Source: Planctomycetales bacterium (lineage in GTDB: Bacteria; Planctomycetota; Planctomycetia; Pirellulales; Lacipirellulaceae). Taken from it: a stretch of 64,000 nt of DNA. The notes under the pieces are model-generated. The model ran no database searches and was not told the DNA's origin. It saw only the letters and a program-made list of their open reading frames with translations. Below, piece by piece: positions 26,088-36,104 of the stretch (position 1 is its first letter; each line of letters starts with the position of its first letter). The translations under genes and the position numbers were made by a program. The stretch lies in assembly GCA_020427155.1 (NCBI GenBank), contig JAGQOW010000010.1, positions 1-64,000 on the forward strand, in the 5' to 3' direction.

Positions 26088-27833
26088 ATGTTCGACGACT
26101 GGAGAATCCAAGAGCGGTCCCGCCTAATAGGAGCCCTAGTTGCCGCGAAATACTGGATTTCGGCAGGCAGTGCATGGGGCGCCCAGTCAGGGGCAAGCCG
26201 CGACTCAGAGGCCGCTACCGAGGAGTTCGTGGGTGGCTTAGCTACCATTGACTGGGTCATCATCGCTGTCTACGGCTTTTCCACAATTGCGCTAGGCTGG
26301 TACTTTGGCCGTCGGCAGCAAAGCACCAAGGAGTATTTTGTCGGTAGCGGGGGCATGAATCCCTTTCTTATCGGCGTGTCGCTCTTCGCCAGCTTGCTGA
26401 GCACGATCTCCTACCTCTCAATGCCAGGAGAAGTTGCAGGCAAAGGGCCTTCTTACTTGGCCTTGCTGCTCGCCTTTCCACTCGGCTATCTGGTCATCTC
26501 CTACTGGATGCTTCCTGTCTACATGCAGCAGAAAGTTACCAGTGCCTACGAGTTGCTGGAGAATCGGCTGAGCCTCGGTCTTCGGCTCCTGGGGGCTTCG
26601 ATGTTTCTTGCCATGCGATTGGTTTGGATGTCGCTCTTGATCTATCTGGCCGCCAAAGCAATGTCGTTGATGATGTACGGCGACAATTCCCATGTGACTC
26701 AGATTGTTTGGATCACGGGCATCGTTTCGGTCTTCTATGCCTCGATCGGCGGGCTGCGGGCGGTCGTTATCACAGACCTGATTCAAACGATTCTCCTCTT
26801 CGGAGGGGCTCTCTTGGTCGTTGCTACGGTGACCTACCGGTTTGGTGGACTGGGTTGGTTTCCCACCGACTGGCAATCCCACTGGGACTCGCAGCCGTTA
26901 TTCAGTTTCGACCCTGGGGTACGAGTAACGGTCTTCGGCTCAGTGATCAGCGTCATGGTGTGGTTCGTTTGCACTTCCGGCGGCGACCAGGTCTCTGTCC
27001 AGAGGTTTATGGCGACGACTGACGCCAATGCGGCCCGCGGCGCGTTAGCCACTCAGGTTGGGGTGACTTTGATCGTGCAGATTACTCTGGGGATTGTCGG
27101 CTTTGCACTCTTGGGGTTCTACGCTGCTAACCAAGAGGCAATTCCCATGGGATTAAGCCTGAAACAGAGTGCCGACAACCTATTCCCGCAGTTCATTGCC
27201 CACGAACTTCCGATTGGCGTCGCCGGGCTCGTCGTCGCTGCGATGTTTGCCGCAGCAATGTCGAGCATCGACTCGGGCGTCAATTCGATCACCGCCGTCG
27301 TATCGACCGACTTCTTGGATCGTTTCGGCTTTCGCCCCTCAACCGAAAAAAGCCAGGTCCTTGTTGCCCGCTTCCTGGCCTTCAGTATCGGCGTTGCTGT
27401 GATTTACGGCAGTTCATATATCGGAGCGATCGAAGGCAATATCACGGCGGTTACTAACAAGACGGTCAACACGTTTGCTCCTCCGTTGTTTGCACTCTTT
27501 GTTTTCGCGCTCTTTATTCCCTTTGCCCACCCCATAGGAGTTTGGATCGGCACGCTCTGCGCAATTGTGGTCTCATTGATCATGGCCTTTTCAGGAGCCA
27601 TTGTGCTCTACCTGGCGGATCATTTTCAAATCGATCCTGGAACATTTGGCACCGCAATTGTTACCCGCATCGATCCGGATACCCAGGAGAATATACGAAC
27701 CGCAGCAGATCCGATCAGTTTTCAATGGATTGGCCCCGTCGCGCTGCTGGTGAACATCGTGGTGGGCTGCGCCCTCAGTTGGGTGCTCACACGAGGCAAG
27801 GTCCCTGCAAGTCACGATTCAGCTACCAATTGA
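26088..27833 (+). CDS. Sodium:solute symporter (SSS family)
   Basis: A 581-residue membrane protein with about 13 membrane segments. Family blocks are IAVYGFSTIALGWYFGRRQQ with STKEYFVGSGGM, the helix GVSLFASLLSTISYLSMPGE of the sodium site, SIGGLRAVVITDLIQ, and AAMFAAAMSSIDSGVNSI. The family takes up sugars, sugar acids or sialic acid with sodium. The first 50 residues are not typical and include a signal-like stretch; no ribosome site is clear, so the start may be further in. It is divergent from the aldolase operon, so it could import that pathway's substrate. It overlaps the sialidase-like gene tail to tail by 11 bases. Confidence 0.9.
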   Translation: MFDDWRIQERSRLIGALVAAKYWISAGSAWGAQSGASRDSEAATEEFVGGLATIDWVIIAVYGFSTIALGWYFGRRQQSTKEYFVGSGGMNPFLIGVSLFASLLSTISYLSMPGEVAGKGPSYLALLLAFPLGYLVISYWMLPVYMQQKVTSAYELLENRLSLGLRLLGASMFLAMRLVWMSLLIYLAAKAMSLMMYGDNSHVTQIVWITGIVSVFYASIGGLRAVVITDLIQTILLFGGALLVVATVTYRFGGLGWFPTDWQSHWDSQPLFSFDPGVRVTVFGSVISVMVWFVCTSGGDQVSVQRFMATTDANAARGALATQVGVTLIVQITLGIVGFALLGFYAANQEAIPMGLSLKQSADNLFPQFIAHELPIGVAGLVVAAMFAAAMSSIDSGVNSITAVVSTDFLDRFGFRPSTEKSQVLVARFLAFSIGVAVIYGSSYIGAIEGNITAVTNKTVNTFAPPLFALFVFALFIPFAHPIGVWIGTLCAIVVSLIMAFSGAIVLYLADHFQIDPGTFGTAIVTRIDPDTQENIRTAADPISFQWIGPVALLVNIVVGCALSWVLTRGKVPASHDSATN

Positions 27834-28905
27834 CTGCAAGACGGGTCCAGCGGATACCGCAGCTTCCACGTTCTTGGCACCAGTGCGTTGCTAAGATCGA
27901 GCCATCTTGCAATGCAATGGCAGTTGGAAATCCAAATGCGAACGTATCGAATTCTTCGATCCCGGTTTCTACCGATTTAGCGCGCTCGTGGGATGCATGG
28001 GCGTCGTACATGACGTCCTCATAGTGGACCGTCCACCCCTCATCATCGAACGCGACCAGGCACATCACGATTGCTTGCTTGCCGTAGCGCCGGTTGTAGA
28101 GTACCAGTAGCCGGTTTTGTCCGAGAGAGACTGTCGAAAGCGTTTGGCCGCGGATTCCCGTCGACCTGGCCGGACTCCAGGTGAGACCTTGATCTTGCGA
28201 AACCGCATAGTGGTTTTCTAAGTCCCGATAATCGCCAGGAGTTGCCGTCCAGGCGGTCGCAAGAATGTCACCACCCGGAAGTTCGCTAAACTTATGCTCG
28301 AAGAACACTTTCTCGCCCGCCGGGTCGTAGAAAACGGTACTGTGTCGGGGCCAGGTCTCTCCTTGATCGTCAGAAATAGCGACGACCACACGCTCTCCAA
28401 GCTTCATCTCATCAGCCAGCGTCGCCCCAGGGGCCAACAATCGGCCTGAGCTAAGGGCGAGCGCAGAAAACGAAACCTCAAAATCGCATTCTGATCCCAG
28501 GTCTACTCTTCTCGGCGCCGTCCAGGTCTGGCCGCCGTCATTCGACTGGCAGAGGATTGCATTCATCTCGCGATTCCCAAACTTCCGCGAGTTGTCCGCG
28601 TCGATTTCCGACCCATAGGCATAGATCGTCTTACCGTCGGGAGCAAGCGAGAGCTTGAGGAAGTTTGCCATTTCCCGCTCTTCATCCCTTGGCAGCAGCG
28701 TCCCCTGGTTCGTCCAATTCTCGCCGCAGTCGGTTGAACGTGCCCATTCCGTGTGCCCCGTCACTTCGGCGCCGCCGCCAACGCTGAAGGAGCAAAGAAT
28801 ATTGCCGTCAGGCAGTTGGATTGCCTTAGGAAAAGCAGAATCGCGCGAGTCGATAATGCCCGTCTTCACGACCCGAACGGTTGGTGTAGTTTGTTCAACA
28901 GACAT
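27823..28905 (-). CDS. Sialidase-like BNR protein
   Basis: A 360-residue beta-propeller protein with four Asp-box motifs (STDCGENW, SNDGGQTW, SDDQGETW, SQDQGLTW). No signal peptide is seen at the chosen start (MSVEQTTPTVRVVKTGIIDS), so it may be cytoplasmic. The overall length and the final WCQERGSCGIRWTR blade fit the sialidase/neuraminidase fold. Activity as a true sialidase is not shown by the sequence. It is the last gene of a six-gene minus-strand operon, 17 bases after the hydrolase, and its end overlaps the symporter gene. Confidence 0.78.
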   Translation of the reverse strand: MSVEQTTPTVRVVKTGIIDSRDSAFPKAIQLPDGNILCSFSVGGGAEVTGHTEWARSTDCGENWTNQGTLLPRDEEREMANFLKLSLAPDGKTIYAYGSEIDADNSRKFGNREMNAILCQSNDGGQTWTAPRRVDLGSECDFEVSFSALALSSGRLLAPGATLADEMKLGERVVVAISDDQGETWPRHSTVFYDPAGEKVFFEHKFSELPGGDILATAWTATPGDYRDLENHYAVSQDQGLTWSPARSTGIRGQTLSTVSLGQNRLLVLYNRRYGKQAIVMCLVAFDDEGWTVHYEDVMYDAHASHERAKSVETGIEEFDTFAFGFPTAIALQDGSILATHWCQERGSCGIRWTRLAVNW

Positions 28906-28922
28906 GAGCGGCCAACAAGTCG

Positions 28923-29831
28923 CTACTGGCCTCCCCCGATCTCTGCATCAAGCGTCTTGTCAAACCAGTCGGCCATAATTGCGACTTCCTCGGCAATCGT
29001 TGGCCAGGGATGCGCGCCACCCGGCTTGACAATCAACTCAGCAGAAACGTTGGCCGCTTTCAGCGCTTCGACCATCACCTCTGATTGCTGAAGCGGAACC
29101 AGGGGGTCGGCATCGCCATGAATGAACAAAAACGGCGGCGCTGAGGATGTCACTCGTCGGGCGGGCGAAAACTTCGCCACCCGTTCGTCCAAAGCTTTGT
29201 CGTCCAGGTCGCCAAAACCCTCGGGGAAAAGTAGCCTGCGGACCGTCTTGCCAAGAAACGGGTCAGTGCGGACTTTGAGTTGTACAGGACCGTAATTCAG
29301 CAAGTCAGTCGGAGGAAAGAAAACTCCGACCGCCTTGAACTTCGCTGCCGGGCTCCCTGCTTCAGCGGTTACCGCATCGAGGCAAGCCAGGTAACCCCCG
29401 GCGGACGCTCCCATCAGGCCCATGCGGTCTGCATCGATCTGGTACTTCTCGGCATGCTCTATCACCCACGACACGCCTTGATTGAGATTCGCGATCATCT
29501 CGGGAGCGCTAAACTTGCTGATCGATCCAGGTCGCACTGCAAAAACCGTGTAGCCCTTGCCGCAGAATGTGTCAAACATGCCCGCTTTCTTGTGGTCGTT
29601 GATCTTTCCTCGATCCGAGTGAAAAGCGCCACAAGCGACGTCGACGATCGCCAGGCCGTTGCTGGTACCGGTAGGGGTAAACACGTCCATTAACAGGCCG
29701 AAGCCGTGGACTTCAGAAAAAACGATGTTCTCTTGTTGCTTGTAAGCAAGCTCTTCAGCCGCAAAGACTTCCTCCGGCATCACAACCAAGGCCAGTAAGA
29801 CAACGATCCTCGGCAAGGTGCAGTTGTTCAT
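28923..29831 (-). CDS. Exported alpha/beta hydrolase (esterase/peptidase S9-like)
   Basis: A 302-residue exported hydrolase. A signal peptide (PRIVVLLALVVMPEEVFA) is followed by an alpha/beta hydrolase core: the nucleophile elbow GASAGGY, the acid segment FLFIHGDADPLVPL and a late His in PGGAHPW form a plausible Ser-Asp-His triad. The order resembles the esterase/lipase (BD-FAE) or acylaminoacyl-peptidase-like group. ATG 29831 is favoured over ATG 29933 because of an AGGA site about 7 bases upstream and the signal peptide. It sits in the operon between the DUF1501 protein and the sialidase-like protein. It may remove ester groups from a polysaccharide. Confidence 0.8.
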   Translation of the reverse strand: MNNCTLPRIVVLLALVVMPEEVFAAEELAYKQQENIVFSEVHGFGLLMDVFTPTGTSNGLAIVDVACGAFHSDRGKINDHKKAGMFDTFCGKGYTVFAVRPGSISKFSAPEMIANLNQGVSWVIEHAEKYQIDADRMGLMGASAGGYLACLDAVTAEAGSPAAKFKAVGVFFPPTDLLNYGPVQLKVRTDPFLGKTVRRLLFPEGFGDLDDKALDERVAKFSPARRVTSSAPPFLFIHGDADPLVPLQQSEVMVEALKAANVSAELIVKPGGAHPWPTIAEEVAIMADWFDKTLDAEIGGGQ

Positions 29832-29961
29832 TCTTCGATCCTGATCATCAAGAGAATTCAGAGGGTTGCTCGGTAAATGAGCGAGATAGGTAAACCGCAA
29901 GTTGGTGGTATCCAAGAGCCAGAAGTTCGTCACGAATCAAGATCGCGTTACTCGCGCTGAC

Positions 29962-31452
29962 TTAAATCAAAATCTCCCGGATGGCCCGAGCATCTTCCAC
30001 ACCGGTCAATCGCTGATCCAATCCGTTGAACTTGAACGTTAGACGGCGGTGATCAATTCCTAGGCAGTGGAGAATCGTAGCGTTGAGATCGCGGATATGC
30101 ACGGGATCTTCGGCAATATTGTAACAGAAATCGTCAGTTCGCCCATACTCGAAGCCTCGCTTTATTCCTCCACCAGCCATCCAGATCGAAAAACAACGCC
30201 CGTGGTGATCGCGCCCCGATTCGGCACTGCCGATCGTCCCCTGGCTGTAGACAGTTCGCCCGAACTCGCCTCCCCAGATGACAAGCGTTTCATCCAACAG
30301 CCCGCGTTCTTTCAAGTCTTTAATAAGCGCTGCCGAAGCTTGATCGACGTCACGGCATTGTGCGGGCAATTGCTCTTTGATGGCAATATGCTGATCCCAG
30401 CCGCGGTGAAACAGTTGCACAAATCGGACTCCCCGTTCCACCATGCGCCGTGCTTGCAGACAATTGGCCGCAAAACTCCCGGGCTTCATCGTTTCGGGAC
30501 CGTAGCGCTGGATCGTCTCTGCCGTCTCGGTTCTCAGATCGGTTAACTCGGGCACCGAAGTTTGCATGCGAAATGCCATCTCGTAAGCTGCGATGCGGGC
30601 GCTGATCTCGGGGTCGCCAACCTCTGCCGCGCGCAGTCGATTGAGAGCCGCCAGATCGTCGAGCTGCTGGCGACGATGCGCAGCAGTTACTCCAGAAGGA
30701 TTTGCCAGATAGAGTACCGGATTGGCGCCCGGGCGTAGTTGAACTCCCTGGTGTTTCGAAGGCAGGTAACCGTTGCCCCACAGACGTGAAAACAAGGGTT
30801 GTCCCGGATTCTTGCCGCTGCCTTGCGAAAGCAAAACGACATAGGCCGGCAAGTTGTCGTTTTCGCTTCCCAAGCCGTAGCTGAGCCACGCTCCCATACT
30901 GGCGTGCCCCATCTGTTGCGAACCCGTATTGATGAACGTGATCGCCGGATCGTGATTGATCGCCTCGGTATGTACCGACTTTACCAGCGTGATGTCATCG
31001 GCAACCTGTTGCGTGTACGGCAGCAGGTCGCTCATCCAGAGCCCTGCTTGCCCGCTGCGAGTCATGCTCCAAAAAGGTGCCACGACAGGAAAACTGGCTT
31101 GCCCCGAAGTCATGCCGGTCACCCGTTGATCGCCCCGTACGCTGGCTGGCAACTCGGTGCCTTGCCGATCTTGAACGCTTGGCTTGTAGTCAAAGAGGTC
31201 GACATGCGAGGGCCCGCCCGACTGAAAGAGGTAAATCACACTCTTCGCCGTGGGCGCAAAATGCGGCAACCCGGGGAGCCCCTTGGCGCCCTTTTCTTCG
31301 CCCGAAGTTGCTGCAGCTCGACTATGACTGCTGCCAAATATCGAACTGCCCGCCAGCAGCGACGCCAGGGCTGCGCGGCCGACCCCCAGCGAGCTGTTCC
31401 CCAAGAATGCTCGCCTGGAAACCTGCCGCCACATTTGATCTCGAAGACTCAT
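29962..31452 (-). CDS. DUF1501 protein (exported, sulfatase-like fold)
   Basis: A 496-residue protein with a Tat-like start ([20 protein letters not shown]). The DUF1501 blocks are [54 protein letters not shown] and [17 protein letters not shown]. The fold is related to alkaline phosphatases/sulfatases but the function is unknown. ATG 31452 has a site near AGGTG, and longer starts would run into the upstream gene. In planctomycetes this family nearly always pairs with a PSCyt1/DUF1549/DUF1553 protein, as here, 14 bases away. Confidence 0.9.
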   Translation of the reverse strand: MSLRDQMWRQVSRRAFLGNSSLGVGRAALASLLAGSSIFGSSHSRAAATSGEEKGAKGLPGLPHFAPTAKSVIYLFQSGGPSHVDLFDYKPSVQDRQGTELPASVRGDQRVTGMTSGQASFPVVAPFWSMTRSGQAGLWMSDLLPYTQQVADDITLVKSVHTEAINHDPAITFINTGSQQMGHASMGAWLSYGLGSENDNLPAYVVLLSQGSGKNPGQPLFSRLWGNGYLPSKHQGVQLRPGANPVLYLANPSGVTAAHRRQQLDDLAALNRLRAAEVGDPEISARIAAYEMAFRMQTSVPELTDLRTETAETIQRYGPETMKPGSFAANCLQARRMVERGVRFVQLFHRGWDQHIAIKEQLPAQCRDVDQASAALIKDLKERGLLDETLVIWGGEFGRTVYSQGTIGSAESGRDHHGRCFSIWMAGGGIKRGFEYGRTDDFCYNIAEDPVHIRDLNATILHCLGIDHRRLTFKFNGLDQRLTGVEDARAIREILI

Positions 31453-31466
31453 GTTCGCACCTGGGA

Positions 31467-34400
31467 TTATCCCTTGGTTATGGTCTCGCTCAGGTTCAGT
31501 ATCGTGCTCGCCACGCTCATCCACGCAGCGTGTTCGACCGGGTCGATGCTGCTATCGCGGTCCGATTCGCCGATACCCAGGTAAGCAAGGGCCCGTTGTG
31601 GGTCACTGCCAAAATCTGCTAGCGCTCGAGCGTACGCACGTTCCAGTATTGCAGTTTCTTGCGCTGTCGGCAGGCGGGATGTTGCCAATTCAAACGCGAA
31701 GGCAATGCGTGCCTGCACATCTGCCGACTTCAGTTGGATCATCTGCTGGGCCAGCGCTCGGCTGGCCTCTACAAATTGCGGATCGTTAAGCAGCACCAAG
31801 GCCTGCAATGGTGTGTTCGTCGTAGCGCGTTGGTGAGTGCAAAGCTCGCGGTTTGGAGCATCGAAACTCACCATCGAAGGCGGCGGAACGGTTCGCTTCC
31901 AGTACGTGTACATGCTCCGCCGATAGAGCTTCTCGCCATGGTCTTGTACAAAGACCTGCGCCGTTGCCGGGCTGCTGCCAAAGTGGCTGATCTCGCGCCA
32001 CAGTCCTGCCGGCTGATACGGGTTGACGCTCGGGCCACCGATGCGGTCGACCAGTAAACCGCTGACCTGCAGTGCCGAATCGCGCACGAACTCGGCCTGC
32101 AGCCGAAATCGCGGTCCACGAGCAAGCCATCGATTGTTCGGGTCCGACCGCAAAAGTTGTGGAGTTACTTGCGAAGCTTGCCGGTAAGTTGCCGACATGA
32201 CAATCTGTTTCACAAGTCGTTTTACGTCCCACCCGCTTGCCACAAAATCCACCGCCAGATAGTCGAGTAGTTCTGGATGACTAGGAGGCTGACCTTGTGA
32301 ACCAAAATCGGCTGACGTGGCAACAATCCCCGTTCCGAAAAACTGCTGCCAGATTCGATTGACAGCTACCCGTGCCGTGAGCGGATGCTCGGGTGCGATC
32401 AACCAGCGCGCCAGCCCCAAACGATTGGCAGGTGCGCCTTCTGGCAACGGGGGCAGACAATCGGGCACTCCCGGGGTGACTTCCTCTCTCGGTTGATCGT
32501 ATTGGCCACGGTTCAAAACGTGTGTCGACCGTGGCGCGGACGAAGAGTTCATCACCATCACCGAGTGCGATGTGGCCAGTACCGACAACCGATCCTCCAG
32601 ATTGTCTCGCTCATACCGCAGATTGACATACTCGGGGGCGATCGACGCGTAGTAAGCCTGTAGTCTCGATTGTTGTTCCTCAGTGCGATCCGACTTGTTG
32701 ACTCGCACAAAGGCCTGCACGTCTTCCGGCAGGCTTGTTCCGTCATCGATGCCCGAGATGGCATACACCCGAAAGTGGCCCGGGGTCAGTGCTGCGCCCC
32801 CGCCAAACTCTCCGCCCCCCCACACCATCAGTGTGGTGATATATGGCATTTGAGAAGTGTCGATCGGCTCGTCGAATGTGAACGTAATATGCTGCTTCGT
32901 CAGGTTGTGCGGATGTGGCGACCAGCCGTTATGGTCTCGCGGGTCAAGACAATCTTCAGGCGGGTAATCGGGGTGCGCGTTGCTTGCGGTTGCACAGCGG
33001 ATAGGAAGCTGCTTGTGTATGTCAACCTGGCTCGAGGGCAACGCGTCGGCCGACGCCGAAAAGCTACTCAGTATGAAGCTCCCTTCCAGCCCTTGCTTGT
33101 TGCCGTGTCCCAAACTGCCGCCGGGCAGCTGCGGATGCGGATAGAATTCGACACGCAATCCCGTGATCAATCCTTGGTCGGCCCTCATCAAGAGTGAGGG
33201 CGAACGCGAACCGCTATCAAGTGAAAGTACCGACCCGTCATTTCCCAAGTCGGGTACCGCTCGATTCGGGGTCGAGATCTTCAGCAATTCCATTTCGTGA
33301 AGCTCGAGGCCCCTGCCGCGGCTGTCAAGGTATTCGATCGCCGACTGCTCCCAGTCGGCCTGGCTCGCCAGGGGCAGACTCAACTTCGCTTCGATCTCCG
33401 CCAGTCGCAGCTTGATTCCTTCCGCTTCATCTCGACCAAGCACTGTCGGGGCCTCGATCTTTGGGCCGGCATTCACCCCGCTGTTGCCGTCGAGGCCGCG
33501 ATCTTCCAACTCGTTGAAAAAGGCGAAAAAGCGATAGAAATCAGTCTGGGTCAACGGATCGTATTTGTGGTCGTGGCATTGCGCGCAACCCATGGTGAGC
33601 CCCAGAAACACTTCGGCGGTTGTCTTCACGCGATCGACCGCATAGTTCACCAGATTCTCTTCCGGAATCGTACCGCCTTCATGGGTGATCATATGGTTGC
33701 GGTTGAAGCCGGTCGCCACTTGCTGCTCGACGGTCGCCTCGGGCAACAAATCACCGGCCAGCTGCTCGGTAATGAACTGATCGAGCGGCATATTCGCGTT
33801 ATAGGCGTTGATTACCCAATCTCGCCAAAGCCACATATGCCGACCGCCGTCGATCGAATAACCGTTCGTGTCGGCATACCGCGCCTGATCGAGCCAGGCC
33901 AGCGCCATTCGTTCGCCATAGTGGGGCGACTCGAGCAGTCGGTCCACAAGATGCTCGTAGGCGTTCTCGTCCTGATCTTTGACAAACGCGTGCAGCGCTT
34001 CAAGTGAGGGAGGCAAACCTGTCAGATCGAGTGACAATCTTCGCGCAAGGGTCCTGCGATCTGCTGCAGGCGAGGGCTCGAGCCCTTCTGATGCTAGTCG
34101 TGCATAAACATGACGGTCGATCGCGTTACTGGCCCACCGCTTCTCTGTAACATCAGGCAGTTCGGCTTGCAAAGGGGGAACGAAGGACCAATGCTGCGGC
34201 CAGTCGGCTCCCTGATCGATCCATCGGCGAACCAATTCGACCTGATCAGAAGTTAACGCTTTGCCAGAATCTGGCGGCGGCATCCGAACCTCGTCCTCGG
34301 TAGCTTCCAGTCGCGCCACCAGTTCGCTTTGCGCCGCGTCTCCTGGCACGATGGCTGCATATCCGCCCAGGTCGGCCAGTGCCCCCTCGCGGAGATCTAG

Positions 34401-34589
34401 TCGCAGGTCCGCTTCCCGATGTTTGGCATCCGGCCCGTGGCAATGAAAGCAATTATCCGAAAGAATCGGACGAATATCGCGAGCATAATCTACCTCAGGC
34501 GAGTCTCCTCGAGCCGCATCTGGAAGATACATAGGCGCCGCTGCACTTGAAATCAGCACCAGGAACAAGCTTTGGATCGGCCGTGTCAT
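31467..34589 (-). CDS. PSCyt1-DUF1549-DUF1553 (PSD1) protein, exported cytochrome-like
   Basis: A 1040-residue exported protein. A signal peptide ([17 protein letters not shown]) precedes PSCyt1 with [10 protein letters not shown], a c-type haem-binding CxxCH motif. DUF1549 (PSCyt2) follows ([19 protein letters not shown]), then a second CxxCH in [14 protein letters not shown] middle beta region may be a carbohydrate-binding module. The C-terminal DUF1553 is seen in [20 protein letters not shown] and [17 protein letters not shown]. This planctomycete-specific family probably binds haem and works with DUF1501 partners; its reaction is not known. ATG 34589 is set by the signal peptide and by the preceding gene's end. 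Confidence 0.92.
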   Translation of the reverse strand: MTRPIQSLFLVLISSAAAPMYLPDAARGDSPEVDYARDIRPILSDNCFHCHGPDAKHREADLRLDLREGALADLGGYAAIVPGDAAQSELVARLEATEDEVRMPPPDSGKALTSDQVELVRRWIDQGADWPQHWSFVPPLQAELPDVTEKRWASNAIDRHVYARLASEGLEPSPAADRRTLARRLSLDLTGLPPSLEALHAFVKDQDENAYEHLVDRLLESPHYGERMALAWLDQARYADTNGYSIDGGRHMWLWRDWVINAYNANMPLDQFITEQLAGDLLPEATVEQQVATGFNRNHMITHEGGTIPEENLVNYAVDRVKTTAEVFLGLTMGCAQCHDHKYDPLTQTDFYRFFAFFNELEDRGLDGNSGVNAGPKIEAPTVLGRDEAEGIKLRLAEIEAKLSLPLASQADWEQSAIEYLDSRGRGLELHEMELLKISTPNRAVPDLGNDGSVLSLDSGSRSPSLLMRADQGLITGLRVEFYPHPQLPGGSLGHGNKQGLEGSFILSSFSASADALPSSQVDIHKQLPIRCATASNAHPDYPPEDCLDPRDHNGWSPHPHNLTKQHITFTFDEPIDTSQMPYITTLMVWGGGEFGGGAALTPGHFRVYAISGIDDGTSLPEDVQAFVRVNKSDRTEEQQSRLQAYYASIAPEYVNLRYERDNLEDRLSVLATSHSVMVMNSSSAPRSTHVLNRGQYDQPREEVTPGVPDCLPPLPEGAPANRLGLARWLIAPEHPLTARVAVNRIWQQFFGTGIVATSADFGSQGQPPSHPELLDYLAVDFVASGWDVKRLVKQIVMSATYRQASQVTPQLLRSDPNNRWLARGPRFRLQAEFVRDSALQVSGLLVDRIGGPSVNPYQPAGLWREISHFGSSPATAQVFVQDHGEKLYRRSMYTYWKRTVPPPSMVSFDAPNRELCTHQRATTNTPLQALVLLNDPQFVEASRALAQQMIQLKSADVQARIAFAFELATSRLPTAQETAILERAYARALADFGSDPQRALAYLGIGESDRDSSIDPVEHAAWMSVASTILNLSETITKG

Positions 34590-34648
34590 AATTGTTCTCG
34601 AAACCGCTTCGTATTCCGGCTCGCGGAGATTTGGGATGTGCCCATCCT

Positions 34649-36100
34649 TTAAGGGTGAGCCGCCACGCGAGCGAGCAACTCTAGTACGGCAGCACGAATC
34701 TTCGGTTCTGCTTCCGTCTCCAGGCAGCTGGTGCGTGCACGCCAAGTAGTATACCCTCCCAGTTTATGTTGTTCGGGAGGAGGAATATATCCCTCGCTCC
34801 CGTTGGCCAGGCTGATATTCATCGTAGGCTGCAAAGGCGTCTCCGCCTTGATCGAGATGCCGGTGCTGGCGAATACCTCATTGGGAATGCCGACGATACC
34901 CATTTCTCCCAGTCGAATGGCTTGAATCTTCAGTTCCCGTGTCGGCGGCATCTCGCTGAGCATGACTGCCTCGCGGGCGTAGATATCTGGCACGACCGTC
35001 GGCTTCTTGCCGTCTAACGCCGCGACGACTTCCTTAGCTCGGGCGAGTTCATCTGCTCCCGGTAGCCGTACGGCAAGAGTCAGCAGCTTCTCTTCCATCA
35101 CGATCGGCGCCCACGATTGGTATTCGATCTGTTGATAAGCATCAAAGGCGGCGTTAGCGACGCTGGTTGCCACGCTGTCGAGATCGAACTGACGCCGACT
35201 CTCCTTCGTATAATCCAGAAGCCAGGTATCGCCGCTGGTGCCATTCGATAACGCAGCCATAAAAGGAGGGTCTGACGCTTCGCCCCCGACCAGCTTTGTC
35301 ATCTTGTCGCAAAAGATTGCAAAGTAATCTGCCGATACTGCTGGTGCGCCGACATAGTGCATCGAGTAGTTTGCCAGCACGGCTAGAGGACGCCCGTCGA
35401 CAGTCTGTAGCGAAAGCACCGTCACCTCGGGATCGACCGGCCCCAGGGGCTCGATCGCATTTTCATTGCCGTAGCCCGGATGCATCTGGGCCTGATCGTT
35501 GGTTGTCCCTCCAAAGGGGTTGGTCGGGGCCGTGCCGGGCTTCATACGCCAGCGTCGGCAACCAACGTTCTCCTCATCGCGACCAACAGCCCAACCAATC
35601 TTCGCCGGGGCCAGGTTCTTCTGAGCCCGCTCGATTCCTTGAGCAATCCGAGGCACCACGAAATGACAGTACCGATCGTCTCGGCTGCTTCCCAGGCAGC
35701 CCATCGAAGAAGGAGCCGAGTGAGTATGTGTTGCAGAAATTAAAATGCGATCTATCGGGATGTTGGTCGCCGCATGGGCCAGCCGTTTTACCTCGTCGAC
35801 CAACTCGCGCGGGAGCATGCAGCTGTCAACCACAGCGAGGGCGATCTGCGACGCGCCATCGTCGAGCACTAAACAACGGGCATGCAGTGGGTCGACTACC
35901 TTGTCTGCTGTTCTTTCCGCCATGCCGCCGTTAATGATCACCGGAAACTCGACCGGGCTGATGTCTATCGCAAAGGCGCCGGCACGAAAGACTTTAGACT
36001 CGCCTAATGCGCACGGTACAGCAATCAAGGCCAGCGATACTCCCAACAGAACTGCCAGGCAGCGCGGGAAACACCCATAACTTCGACACAAGAAACTCAT
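34649..36100 (-). CDS. Neutral/alkaline ceramidase-like N-terminal domain protein
   Basis: A 483-residue exported protein. After a signal peptide (CFPRCLAVLLGVSLALIAVP) come the ceramidase-like N-terminal blocks: AFAIDISPVEFPVIINGG, DPLHARCLVLDDG, LISATHTHSAPSS with the metal-binding H-x-H, and the later ANYSMHYVGAP with another His. Many bacterial proteins of this type are not ceramidases but putative amidases of unknown substrate. ATG 36100 has ggag about 10 bases upstream. The haem-binding protein gene ends four bases before this start, so they are one operon. Confidence 0.85.
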   Translation of the reverse strand: MSFLCRSYGCFPRCLAVLLGVSLALIAVPCALGESKVFRAGAFAIDISPVEFPVIINGGMAERTADKVVDPLHARCLVLDDGASQIALAVVDSCMLPRELVDEVKRLAHAATNIPIDRILISATHTHSAPSSMGCLGSSRDDRYCHFVVPRIAQGIERAQKNLAPAKIGWAVGRDEENVGCRRWRMKPGTAPTNPFGGTTNDQAQMHPGYGNENAIEPLGPVDPEVTVLSLQTVDGRPLAVLANYSMHYVGAPAVSADYFAIFCDKMTKLVGGEASDPPFMAALSNGTSGDTWLLDYTKESRRQFDLDSVATSVANAAFDAYQQIEYQSWAPIVMEEKLLTLAVRLPGADELARAKEVVAALDGKKPTVVPDIYAREAVMLSEMPPTRELKIQAIRLGEMGIVGIPNEVFASTGISIKAETPLQPTMNISLANGSEGYIPPPEQHKLGGYTTWRARTSCLETEAEPKIRAAVLELLARVAAHP

Positions 36101-36104
36101 CAGA

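Noticed and set aside
31467-34745. Longer starts for PSD1, ceramidase, DUF1501 and hydrolase genes
   Set aside because: The upstream extensions overlap the previous genes and lack similarity; signal peptides and ribosome sites place the starts further in.
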